A DNA stretch of 64,000 nucleotides from Paraperibacillus marinus. GTDB taxonomy: Bacteria; Bacillota; Bacilli; Bacillales; DSM-1321. This document shows, in pieces, positions 8,390 to 16,302 of this stretch. The stretch's first letter is position 1, and each line of letters starts with the position of its first letter. The stretch spans positions 4,216,001 to 4,280,000 of the forward strand of contig NZ_CP143542.1 of the NCBI RefSeq assembly GCF_046237605.1. The letters run 5' to 3'. The notes beneath the pieces were generated by a model, which saw only the letters and a list, made by a program, of their open reading frames with translations, was not told the origin of the DNA and did not search any database. A program made the translations under genes and the position numbers.

Positions 8390-9613
8390 ATGAAGAGGAG
8401 GAGAGCGTATTTGTATACTTTGTTAATAATCCTGCTTGTACTGGCTCTCCTCTGGCTGATCCTGCTCGCAGATTTCAAGCTTGGGAGGAAGTTCCATTTA
8501 AAGCGGACCCATCGGCGCGACTTCCCTTACCGATATAGCGACATCACCCTGTTCACCGATGGCATCACCCTGTTCGGGGATATGTTTGCCGAAATCAAGG
8601 CGGCCGAGCGTCACATCCATATTTTATTTTATATTGTGAAAGAGGACCATTTCAGCCGCGAATTCCTGGCCCTCCTGAAAGAAAAAGCACAGGCTGGCGT
8701 TGAGGTCCGCCTTCTCCTTGACTGGATGGGTAGCTTCGGATTGAAGAAAAAAACCATCAAAAGCCTGCGCGCTCACGGCATTCAGATCGCTTTCTGCCAG
8801 GTTCCGAAGCTGCCCTTCCTTTTCTACTCCTCACAGGAGCGCAATCACCGGAAGATTGCAGTAATTGATGGAAAAAAGGGTTACCTTGGGGGTTATAACA
8901 TCGGCAAAGAATATATAAATGAAGATCCCAAACTATCCCCGTGGAGGGACTATCATTTGAAAATCTGGGGCGAGGGGGCCCTGGATCTGCAGGAGGAATT
9001 CCTCGAAGACTGGCTCGAAGCCACCGGCTGTGATTTTAGAAAGTCCACCCTGTACAAAAACGAGGTTCAGCGCGGCCGGTGCCGCCATCTCATCATTCCC
9101 TGCGAAGGAGTCCACCTCGAGGAGAGATACATAAAGCTGATCCGAATGGCAGAAGAAAAGATCATTATCGGAACTCCCTACTTCATCCCGGGCAAAAAGC
9201 TCGAAGGAGAGCTCTTGACTGCCTTGAAAAAAGGCATTAAGCTGACCATCATCGTCCCCGGAAACCCGGACCATGTGCTGGTAAAGGAAGCCTCTTATAA
9301 ATATTTCCGGAAACTTGTACCTGAGGGTGCACAAGTGTATCAATTTCAGAAAGGCTTCTACCATCCCAAGGTCATCCTGATTGATAACCAGCTCGTCGAT
9401 GTCGGCACCTCGAACTTTGATAAGCGCAGCCTGTTTTTGAACCATGAACTGAACTGCTATATCTTCGACAGGGACTGCATCAGGCAGATAGAAGAAGCCC
9501 TCGGGGAGGACCTCCGCCATTCCTGCCCTCTTGATATCGAGGCCATCTCTTCATTCAACCCATTCAGAACCGCAAAAGAATGGGTCGCCGCCTCCATTTC
9601 TCATTTTTTATAG
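8390..9613 (+). CDS. clsB: Minor cardiolipin synthase (YwjE/ClsB)
   Basis: Membrane phospholipase-D-superfamily enzyme that condenses phosphatidylglycerol into cardiolipin. The 407 residues begin with one transmembrane segment (5-27). Two HKD motifs follow: NHRKIAVID near residue 154 and YHPKVILID near 325, the latter continuing into VGTSNFDKRS. It is shorter than the two-TM ClsA type, as is B. subtilis YwjE. The ribosome site is poor at this ATG: GGAG lies about 17 bases upstream. The exact start is therefore less certain than the gene. It is divergent from fadF, as in B. subtilis. Confidence 0.9.
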   Translation: MKRRRAYLYTLLIILLVLALLWLILLADFKLGRKFHLKRTHRRDFPYRYSDITLFTDGITLFGDMFAEIKAAERHIHILFYIVKEDHFSREFLALLKEKAQAGVEVRLLLDWMGSFGLKKKTIKSLRAHGIQIAFCQVPKLPFLFYSSQERNHRKIAVIDGKKGYLGGYNIGKEYINEDPKLSPWRDYHLKIWGEGALDLQEEFLEDWLEATGCDFRKSTLYKNEVQRGRCRHLIIPCEGVHLEERYIKLIRMAEEKIIIGTPYFIPGKKLEGELLTALKKGIKLTIIVPGNPDHVLVKEASYKYFRKLVPEGAQVYQFQKGFYHPKVILIDNQLVDVGTSNFDKRSLFLNHELNCYIFDRDCIRQIEEALGEDLRHSCPLDIEAISSFNPFRTAKEWVAASISHFL

Positions 9614-9775
9614 GTTTTTCTATAAGAATGTTGTTTTATGAGGTGGCTGCTTGTTAAGCGAAGGTTTTTATGGAAGGAAAACGAGCGTGGCTCGTAAATC
9701 ACTTTGTTACAAGTAGAGATGTTAGGTAATAAAGCCTATCTAAAGGATTTTATAATTTTTGTGAGCAGACTAAAT

Positions 9776-10037
9776 GATCAACCAAAGTGACTTCCGCTTC
9801 AGGCGCGAGACTCCTGATCCGGCTGCGAACTGCGACCTTCGAGGCATAGGTCGCTGCTTTTCTAAAAGTTAATAGGTCTTATAAGCTTTCATTTTCATTC
9901 TGCACACATTTATTCAGTTTGAAAAGCACCGTTCTCCGCCTTTCTGGGAATAGCGGGACAGCTGAGACCCGCAGGCGAAGACGAGGAGGCTCAGCGCCCG
10001 CCCCCGCGCAGGTAGAGTGCCTGCAGCGGAAATCAAC
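9776..10037 (-). repeat. Large palindromic intergenic repeat, family 1, copy 1 (inverted)
   Basis: Relative to the other copies this one is reversed: it starts GATCAACC and ends AATCAAC. It contains the reverse of shared blocks, such as GCGACCTTCGAG, GCACCGTTCTCCGCC and a CCCGCAGGCGAAG run. It lacks the middle of the long copies. It occupies most of the 580-bp gap between ywjE and uvsE; I see no gene in the rest (9614-9775 and 10038-10193), except a promoter before uvsE. Confidence 0.8.
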
Positions 10038-10129
10038 TTTCTCATCCAAAAACTACACTGTATGCATTAACTGCCTTTCTCACTGTGGTCAATGCGGCCG
10101 AGTTATGAATAACCCCCTTTAAAAATAAG

Positions 10130-10177
10130 GTAGTGTTTATACGGCCAGGGTTTGGGCTAAGTAAAAGTATCCACTAC
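10130..10177 (+). promoter_or_regulatory. Candidate SigB-type promoter and leader of uvsE
   Basis: GTTTAT (10135-10140) and GGCTAA (10155-10160) are separated by 14 bp and resemble the SigB pattern GTTTAA-N13-15-GGGTAT with three mismatches in all. GTAGTG (10130-10135) is complementary to CACTAC (10172-10177). The leader contains TCCACTACTGTAA, the same 13 bases found in the leader of the stress gene at 31058. Confidence 0.4.
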
Positions 10178-10193
10178 TGTAAAGGAGCAGCTC

Positions 10194-11147
10194 ATGAAAA
10201 TACGTTTCGGCTATGTATCGACCGCCTTGAACTTATGGGAGGCTTCCCCTTCAAGGACAATGACCTTTAAGCGCTTCGGACAACTGGGGGAGGAAGAGGC
10301 CCGCCTGAGGCTGCTGGAGCTTACGCTGCAAAACTTAAAAAACACAAAAAAAATTCTCCATTATAATATCGCCCATGACATAGAGGTATACCGGTTCTCA
10401 AGCTCCCTTGTACCCCTGGCGACGCATCCGGAGGTCATGTGGGACTATATCACTCCCTTTGAAAAGGAATGGGAGGAGATCGGCTCCATGGTCAGGGAGC
10501 ACAGTCTCAGGGTCAGCTTCCATCCAAGCCAGTATACGCTCTTTACCAGCGCCAATGGGCAAATAACCGCCAATGCGATTAAGGATATGGAGTATCATTA
10601 CAGAATGCTTGAGGCGATGGGAATCCAGCATCATTCAAACATCAATATCCATGTGGGCGGAGCTTACGGTGATAAGCCTGCCAGCATCGGGAGATTCCAT
10701 GAAAACATCAAGCTTCTCCGGCCGGACATCAAGCGTGCAATGACCCTTGAGAATGATGATAAAACCTATACGGTGGATGAAACGCTGGATGTATGTGAAA
10801 AAGAGGATATCCCGATTGCCTTCGACTATCATCACCATATGGCCAATCCAGTCGACACCCCGCTTGAGAATATCCTGGCGAGGGTCTATAAGACCTGGGA
10901 AAGGACAGGCCGTTTGCCAAAGATCCATGTATCGTCCCCGAAGGATGAAAAGAACTACCGCCATCACGCTGATTATGTCGACCTGGAATTCATCATGCCG
11001 CTGGTCAAGATATTGAAAGAGATGGATGTGGATGCAGATTTCATGATCGAGGCCAAAACAAAGGATAAAGCCCTGCTCCAGCTTGTCGAGGATACAGCGA
11101 AGATCCGCGGTGTAAAGCGGTTGAGCGGTGCGAGTATCATGTGGTAG
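10194..11147 (+). CDS. uvsE: UV damage endonuclease UvsE (YwjD)
   Basis: Cytosolic TIM-barrel endonuclease that nicks 5' to UV photoproducts and starts alternative excision repair. The 317 residues begin IRFGYVSTALNLW and carry the family stretches FHPSQYTLF, NINIHVGGAYG, TLENDD and FDYHHH, whose His/Glu/Asp residues bind the metals. The ATG follows AAGGAG at good spacing. It is monocistronic and is closed by a bidirectional terminator shared with argS. In B. subtilis the same gene (ywjD) lies between ywjE and argS. Confidence 0.94.
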   Translation: MKIRFGYVSTALNLWEASPSRTMTFKRFGQLGEEEARLRLLELTLQNLKNTKKILHYNIAHDIEVYRFSSSLVPLATHPEVMWDYITPFEKEWEEIGSMVREHSLRVSFHPSQYTLFTSANGQITANAIKDMEYHYRMLEAMGIQHHSNINIHVGGAYGDKPASIGRFHENIKLLRPDIKRAMTLENDDKTYTVDETLDVCEKEDIPIAFDYHHHMANPVDTPLENILARVYKTWERTGRLPKIHVSSPKDEKNYRHHADYVDLEFIMPLVKILKEMDVDADFMIEAKTKDKALLQLVEDTAKIRGVKRLSGASIMW

Positions 11148-11163
11148 GCAGCTCATCTTACGC

Positions 11164-11205
11164 AAAAAAAGCCGATGAAGATTTTTTCTCTTCATCGGCT
11201 TTTTG
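11164..11205. terminator. Bidirectional terminator between uvsE and argS
   Basis: AGCCGATGAAGA pairs with TCTTCATCGGCT (11170-11200), flanked by an A-run on the left and a T-run on the right. It serves convergent uvsE and argS. Confidence 0.9.
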
Positions 11206-11254
11206 GGTTCCCGGATGTACGCGCCATCCCGGAACCAGCATTATTTTTATTTTC

Positions 11255-12928
11255 TTACATCTTCTCTGGAGCTGAAACTCCAATCAAAGCCAGGGCATTC
11301 TTAATGGTGATCTGTACAGAACGGACGAGTGCGAGCCGCGCACGGCTCTTGTCCTCTTGTTCAGCATCAAGCACCTTTTCTGCATTATAGAAGCTGTGGA
11401 AAGCAGCCGCCAGTTCGTTGATGTAGTTCGTGATCCGGTGAGGAATCCTCTTTTCAGCTGCATCAGCAACAACCTGTGGGAAGTCGCCCACTTTTTTAAG
11501 CAAATCATATTCTTTTTCAGATGAAATGTGGCTGTATTGCAGGTTTCCGCCGGCATAGTCCAGGTTCATTTCCTTGCCCTGGCGCAGGATGCTGGCAATC
11601 CTTGCATGTGCATACTGGGCATAATACACCGGGTTTTCATTTGATTCTGAAACAGCAAGGTCAAGGTCAAAGTCCATATGTGTGTCGGCACTTCTCATGG
11701 CAAAGAAATAGCGTACCGCATCAAGGCCCACTTCCTCCATCAAATCCCTCATGGTGACAGCTTTGCCTGTACGTTTGCTCATTTTCATTTTCTCGCCGTT
11801 TTTAAACAGATGGACAAGCTGGATGATTTCGACTTCCAGCTGCTCACGGTCATAGCCGAGTGCTTCGATGGCTGCTTTCATCCTCGGGATGTAGCCATGA
11901 TGATCAGCTCCCCAGATATTGATGATCTTCTCGAAGCCCCGCTCAAGCTTATCCCGGTGGTAGGCAAGGTCAGGTGTAAGATAGGTGAATGATCCATCCT
12001 GCTTAATCAGAACACGGTCTTTGTCATCTCCGAGATCAGTGGATCTGAACCAGACAGCCCCGTCCTGCTCATAGATGAAGCCTCTGTCCCTTAAGACCTG
12101 GAGGGCTTCGTCAATCTTGGAATTATGGTAAAGAGACGTTTCTGAATACCATACATCGAAGGAAACACGGAAGTTCTCAAGGTCTTTCTTCAGCTTGTTC
12201 AGTTCAATCTCCAAGCTGTACTGACGGAAGAAGTCAAACCGCTCCTCTGCACCTGCATGAACATAGCGGTCCCCGAATTCGCCGGCAAGCTTTTTGCCGA
12301 TGCCGATGATGTCTTCCCCGTGATAAGCATCCTCAGGCATTGGGAAATCCTGGCCCAGTGCCTGGAAGTAGCGGGCTTCAACGGATTTTGCGAGATTATT
12401 GATCTGGTTTCCTGCATCATTAATATAATACTCGCGTGAAACATCATAGCCTGCCATAGCGAGGATATTGCATAACGAATCCCCTACTGCCGCACCCCTC
12501 GCATGGCCAAGGTGAAGATCGCCTGTCGGATTGGCTGAAACAAACTCAACCTGCACCTTCTGGTTCTGACCGAAGCCTGATTCCCCGTAAGCATCCCCTG
12601 CTTCAAGAACCGCTGGAATGATGTCGGTCAGGTATGAATTGTCCATATAAAAATTAATGAAGCCAGGACCGGCTAACTCAATCTTGTCAATGTTTGCTTT
12701 AGAAGCATCAAAATGTTCAATAATTGTTTCTGCTATCATCCGCGGTGCTTTTTTCGCGACTCTTGCCAGCTGCATGGCCATATTGGTGGAATAGTCCCCA
12801 TGGGCCTTTTCTTTCGGCACTTCTAAAACCACATTTGGAATCTGCTCTGCTTCAGCCAAATTCCCTTTTATGACCGCCTCTTTGATTTCCTGTTTGATCT
12901 TCTCCTGCACCTGCTCTGCCACATTCAT
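11255..12928 (-). CDS. argS: Arginine--tRNA ligase
   Basis: Class I synthetase that charges tRNA-Arg. The 557 residues have the N-terminal Arg-S domain (1-110) and a HIGH-type motif SANPTGDLHLGHARG near residue 130. A KMSKS-type motif (KMKMSKRTG) lies near 385, and the DALR anticodon-binding domain ends the protein. Length is typical for Bacilli. It starts at ATG 5 bp after ywiB, so the two form an operon in the conserved ywiB-argS arrangement. Confidence 0.96.
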   Translation of the reverse strand: MNVAEQVQEKIKQEIKEAVIKGNLAEAEQIPNVVLEVPKEKAHGDYSTNMAMQLARVAKKAPRMIAETIIEHFDASKANIDKIELAGPGFINFYMDNSYLTDIIPAVLEAGDAYGESGFGQNQKVQVEFVSANPTGDLHLGHARGAAVGDSLCNILAMAGYDVSREYYINDAGNQINNLAKSVEARYFQALGQDFPMPEDAYHGEDIIGIGKKLAGEFGDRYVHAGAEERFDFFRQYSLEIELNKLKKDLENFRVSFDVWYSETSLYHNSKIDEALQVLRDRGFIYEQDGAVWFRSTDLGDDKDRVLIKQDGSFTYLTPDLAYHRDKLERGFEKIINIWGADHHGYIPRMKAAIEALGYDREQLEVEIIQLVHLFKNGEKMKMSKRTGKAVTMRDLMEEVGLDAVRYFFAMRSADTHMDFDLDLAVSESNENPVYYAQYAHARIASILRQGKEMNLDYAGGNLQYSHISSEKEYDLLKKVGDFPQVVADAAEKRIPHRITNYINELAAAFHSFYNAEKVLDAEQEDKSRARLALVRSVQITIKNALALIGVSAPEKM

Positions 12929-12933
12929 ACCGT

Positions 12934-13380
12934 TCAGGCTTCCTCCTTATAGACAATGGACATCTGATACTCCCCTAAATCGCTTCCCTGCATGTTCAAA
13001 TTATAATGCAGGCCGATCTTGCCTTGCTTTTGGGTATCATCCCATTCTCTTATCATCTTTTTTGTATCAGTCTGCATCTCAAGTCTGCCATATATACTTT
13101 CATAATAGCCAAGTGTGATCATGTTTTCCTGAAAAGTCTGCTTCATCTTCACTGAACCGCTTCTCATCAGCATCAATTCCGTATCAGTGAATTTCACGAT
13201 TGTATTGATCCTGCCGTTCTCATCATTTTCTTCGTACTGTAAGTAATCGGCATTCGCCTTATTATGCAGTGTGCCAAATGTGACCAGGTCAAAGACCTCG
13301 GTGTCAGCCCCATTGGTTATGGAGGTGCTGACGGTCACTTTCACTCTAAGCTTTCCTGATTCTTCGTCTTGAAGCATCAT
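12934..13380 (-). CDS. ywiB: DUF1934 beta-barrel protein YwiB
   Basis: A small cytosolic protein of the DUF1934 (YwiB) family with a lipocalin-like beta-barrel expected from relatives; function unknown. The frame extends to a GTG at 13389. I place the start at ATG 13380 because the AGGTGG site is then 5 bases away; another ATG follows immediately. It is about 148 residues and beta-rich, with VKVTVSTSI near the N-terminus and MRSGSVKMKQTF in the middle, the most conserved block of the family. It lies immediately upstream of argS. Confidence 0.8.
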   Translation of the reverse strand: MMLQDEESGKLRVKVTVSTSITNGADTEVFDLVTFGTLHNKANADYLQYEENDENGRINTIVKFTDTELMLMRSGSVKMKQTFQENMITLGYYESIYGRLEMQTDTKKMIREWDDTQKQGKIGLHYNLNMQGSDLGEYQMSIVYKEEA

Positions 13381-13470
13381 ATACACCACCTGTACTGAAA
13401 TAACTCTATAAGTATAAGGATTCCGGCCGCAAGATTCAAGGGGGCGCGGCTGATTGTACTATATGCCAAA

Positions 13471-13583
13471 AAGAGGCTGTCCCAAACACAGGGACCTCCC
13501 CCTGACGGACGCGGGAGACTTAGGCTTACGTCTCCTCCTGCGTGATCAAAGGGATAATGGCCCGTTTTTTAGGACATCCTCTT
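13471..13583. repeat. Hairpin element with AAGAGGCTGTCC ends
   Basis: AAGAGGCTGTCC (13471-13482) is complementary to GGACATCCTCTT (13572-13583) with one mismatch. A second nested stem lies inside (CGCGGGAGAC against GTCTCCTCCTGCG). The 113-bp unit lies between speB and ywiB. It looks like an intergenic palindromic repeat rather than a terminator, since there is no clean T-run. Confidence 0.55.
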
Positions 13584-13591
13584 CCTCAATT

Positions 13592-14467
13592 TTATTTCTG
13601 CACCCAGCCCAGCAGCATTTCTCTAATCAACTTGCTCGCTGTATTGGCGGTCTGCTCAGACACGTCATAAATGGGTGCTACCTCTACCAGGTCACAGCCG
13701 ATTACATTCACATCAGATCCGGCGATGGCATGAATGGAGGCAAGCAGCTCTTTCGAAGTGATGCCGCCTGCATCGACCGTTCCTGTTCCTGGTGCATGTG
13801 CAGGGTCGAGCACATCGATATCGATCGTTACATAAACCGGCCTCCCGGCAAGGCTGGGAAGGATTTCCTTGAGCGGCTCAAGCACCTCGAACTTGGAAAT
13901 ATGCATGCCATATTTCTTCGCCCATTGGAATTCTTCCTTCATGCCGGAACGGATGCCAAAGGAATAAACGTTTTCCGGCCCGATATGCTCGGCAATTTTA
14001 CGGATAGGCGTAGAGTGTGAAAGCGGCTCGCCTTCATATTCTTCACGCAGGTCGGTATGGGCATCCATGTGGATGATGGCAAGATCCGGATACTGCTTTG
14101 CTGCTGCCTTCATCACAGGCCAGGAAACAAGATGCTCTCCTCCCATACCAAGCGGGAATTTGCCTGCCGCAAAGAGCTTGCCGGCGAATTCCTCAATCAT
14201 ATCAATACTGCGCTGCGGATTGCCAAATGGAAGCGGAATATCGCCAGCATCGAAATATTTAACCTCATCCAATTCCTTATCCAGATACGCGCTGTACTCC
14301 TCAAGGCCGATAGAGACCTCGCGGATCCTTGCAGGGCCGAACCTTGACCCCGGGCGGTAGCTGACTGTCCAATCCATCGGCATGCCGTAAAGGACTGCCT
14401 CTGATTCCTCAAAATCCGGATGGCTCTTTATAAATACATTTCCTGAATATGCTTCATCAAATCGCAA
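13592..14467 (-). CDS. speB: Agmatinase
   Basis: Binuclear-manganese hydrolase that converts agmatine to putrescine and urea in polyamine synthesis. The 291 residues contain the ureohydrolase metal motifs GMGGEH, MDAHTD and DIDVLDPAHAPGTG. The start is TTG: GAGGAG precedes it, and the resulting N-terminus MRFDEAYSGNVFI matches the recalled B. subtilis SpeB. It lies downstream of speE, as in B. subtilis, but the usual tight speE-speB linkage is broken here by 480 bp that contain a repeat element. Confidence 0.95.
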   Translation of the reverse strand: MRFDEAYSGNVFIKSHPDFEESEAVLYGMPMDWTVSYRPGSRFGPARIREVSIGLEEYSAYLDKELDEVKYFDAGDIPLPFGNPQRSIDMIEEFAGKLFAAGKFPLGMGGEHLVSWPVMKAAAKQYPDLAIIHMDAHTDLREEYEGEPLSHSTPIRKIAEHIGPENVYSFGIRSGMKEEFQWAKKYGMHISKFEVLEPLKEILPSLAGRPVYVTIDIDVLDPAHAPGTGTVDAGGITSKELLASIHAIAGSDVNVIGCDLVEVAPIYDVSEQTANTASKLIREMLLGWVQK

Positions 14468-14593
14468 GGGTGGATCACTCCTCTATTCTGTCTATAAAAA
14501 TAATAGGGAGGCTCCTTTAGGGCTCCCCTGGTTATGTTAATTTGTGTTATTTATTTAAGCTTATTTCGAAAACTATGCTGCTGAAATGAGAAG

Positions 14594-14894
14594 GTTGATT
14601 GCAGCTCCAAGAAAGGCGGAGAACGGTGCTTTTCATACTAAATTAATGGATGCAGAATGAAGATGCAGAATTTATAAGACCCATTAACTACATGAAAAGC
14701 AGCGACCTGATAAAGAAGACTTGCTGATTGGCGAGCGTCAGCGAAGACAGAAGCCTAGTCGCGCTTATGCGTTAGCCAAGCATAAGGCGGGCAGGCTGTG
14801 GGAAGCGGTTTTCTTCCCATGGCCTGATCGACTTATGACTCGAAGGTCGCAGTTCGCAGCCGGATCAGGAGTCGCACTTTCCGCTCCAATCAAC
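14594..14894 (+). repeat. Large palindromic intergenic repeat, family 1, copy 2
   Basis: It starts GTTGATT and ends AATCAAC. It contains the inner module GGCGGAGAACGGTGC, GAAAAGCAGCGACCTGAT, CTTGCTGATTGGCGAGCG and the right end GACTCGAAGGTCGCAG. It fills most of the 480-bp gap between speE and speB. An open frame across it (14721-14903) is repeat, not gene. Confidence 0.85.
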
Positions 14895-14946
14895 CTGACT
14901 TAGGGAATCAGATCGCCTCATAGAACAGATCATAAAATAATCTATC

Positions 14947-15774
14947 TTATTTAATCAGGTCCTGAACAAACTTCGGCAGGACGAAAGCTGCTTTATGAAG
15001 TTCTTTTGTGTAGTATTTTGTGTCGATTTCGTGGAAGCGCTCATCGCTGACTTCAAGCGGGTGATGCACTTTTGAACCGATGGTAAACGTCCATAGTCCG
15101 CTTGGATAAGTAGGGATGTTGGCTGTATACAGGCTTGTGATCGGGAAGATTTCCTTCACGTCCCTTTGTACTTCTGTGATCAGGTCTGCCTTGAACCAAG
15201 GATTGTCGGTCTGGGCGACAAAAATGCCGTCCTCCTTCAATGCTTTGGAAATACCGGCATAGAAGCCTTTTGTGAACAGATTGACAGCAGGGCCGACCGG
15301 CTCAGTGGAATCTACCATGATCACATCGAATTCGTTCTCGCTTTTTGCGATATGCATGAAGCCGTCATCCACACGCACGTCGACACGCGGATCTTCAAGC
15401 ATGCCTGCAATTTCCGGAAGAAATTTCTTAGAGTACTCAATGACTTTTCCGTCAATGTCGACAAGCGTAGCTTTCTTGACGCTCGGATGCTTAAGTACTT
15501 CACGGATCACACCACCGTCCCCGCCGCCTACTACAAGCACATTCTCAGGATTTGGATGAGTGAACAATGGCACATGTGCCACCATTTCGTGGTAAACGAA
15601 CTCATCTTTGACAGTGGTCATGACCATGTCATCAAGCAATAGCATATTGCCCCACTCTTCTGTTTCTACCATATCAAGCTTTTGGAATTCCGTTTGTTCT
15701 GTATGTAAAGTTTTGTTCACTTTCATCGTGATACCAAAATGATCTGTCTGCTTTTCAGTAAACCATAATCCCAT
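14947..15774 (-). CDS. speE: Spermidine synthase
   Basis: Transfers aminopropyl from decarboxylated S-adenosylmethionine to putrescine. The open frame reaches 15870, but ATG at 15774 follows GAAAGGA and gives MGLWFTEKQT and 275 residues, matching the recalled B. subtilis SpeE. The Rossmann-like core has VVGGGDGGVIREVL (SAM site), VDIDGKVIEYS, the catalytic Asp in MVDSTEPVGPA, and PTYPSGLWTFT near the C-terminus. Together with SpeB it makes putrescine and then spermidine. Confidence 0.95.
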   Translation of the reverse strand: MGLWFTEKQTDHFGITMKVNKTLHTEQTEFQKLDMVETEEWGNMLLLDDMVMTTVKDEFVYHEMVAHVPLFTHPNPENVLVVGGGDGGVIREVLKHPSVKKATLVDIDGKVIEYSKKFLPEIAGMLEDPRVDVRVDDGFMHIAKSENEFDVIMVDSTEPVGPAVNLFTKGFYAGISKALKEDGIFVAQTDNPWFKADLITEVQRDVKEIFPITSLYTANIPTYPSGLWTFTIGSKVHHPLEVSDERFHEIDTKYYTKELHKAAFVLPKFVQDLIK

Positions 15775-15890
15775 ATCTATATCATTCCTTTCATATATGT
15801 TTCCTGCCTTAGTCAGTATGCCCCGAATTTCCTCAGGCTCACCTTCAATTTCGCTGTTTTTATCAGCCAAAACTTTTGTGCAACAGAAAA

Positions 15891-15918
15891 AGTATAGAAC
15901 AATCTAGCAAAAAAGCAA
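15891..15918 (-). promoter_or_regulatory. Candidate speE promoter
   Basis: On the minus strand TTGCTT (15913-15918) and TATACT (15891-15896) are separated by 16 bp. A perfect 8+1+8 palindrome, CCATGTTT A AAACATGG (15943-15959), lies just upstream. It could be an operator or a small hairpin for the divergent speE/pbpG region. Confidence 0.5.
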
Positions 15919-16080
15919 TATTATTTTTTGTTTTTTTCTCTTCCATGTTTAAAACATGGTTAGTTTTTTCATACTACATACTAACAGTTTTTACTCTATT
16001 ACCTCTAAATGTGCGTCCAAAACACGCAAGCTAATTTATAAGGCAAATCTCGTAAACAATGCGGCTCTTGGAAAAGGAGG

Positions 16081-16215
16081 GTTGATTTCCGCTTCAGGAT
16101 GCTCGCTTTCCGCGGGGCGGGCGGTGAGCCTCCTCAGCTTCGCCTGCGGGGTCTCACCTGTCCCGCAGCTCCCGCAGGAGTCTCGCACCTGAAGCGGAAG
16201 TCACCTTGTTCAACT
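16081..16215 (+). repeat. Large palindromic intergenic repeat, family 1, copy 3 (short form)
   Basis: GTTGATTTCCGCTTCAGG at the left and CCTGAAGCGGAAGTCACC near the right are inverted repeats. GGCGGGCGGTGAGCC, GCCTGCGGGGTCTCACC and GCAGGAGTCTCGC lie inside. This 135-bp copy is the simple form without the inner module of copies 2 and 4. Confidence 0.85.
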
Positions 16216-16237
16216 AGGATATCTCCTCACATAACTC

Positions 16238-16267
16238 GTAAAAGCAACATGACTTTAGGAATAAAAC
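16238..16267 (+). promoter_or_regulatory. Weak forespore (SigF/SigG-like) promoter candidate for pbpG
   Basis: GTAAA (16238-16242), 15 bp, then GGAATAAAAC (16258-16267) resembles the SigF pattern GYWTA-N15-16-GGNRANAHTW with three mismatches. B. subtilis pbpG is forespore expressed, which motivates the call; the match alone is weak. Confidence 0.33.
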
Positions 16268-16302
16268 TATTAAAAAAATTTATTTTACAGGGCGGTGGTA
16301 AG

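Noticed and set aside
14721..14903. Open frame inside a family 1 repeat
   Set aside because: It lies entirely within repeat copy 2; the related copies do not keep the frame.
16099..16302. Longer N-terminus for PbpG
   Set aside because: It runs through the 135-bp family 1 repeat; ATG 16303 gives the B. subtilis length.
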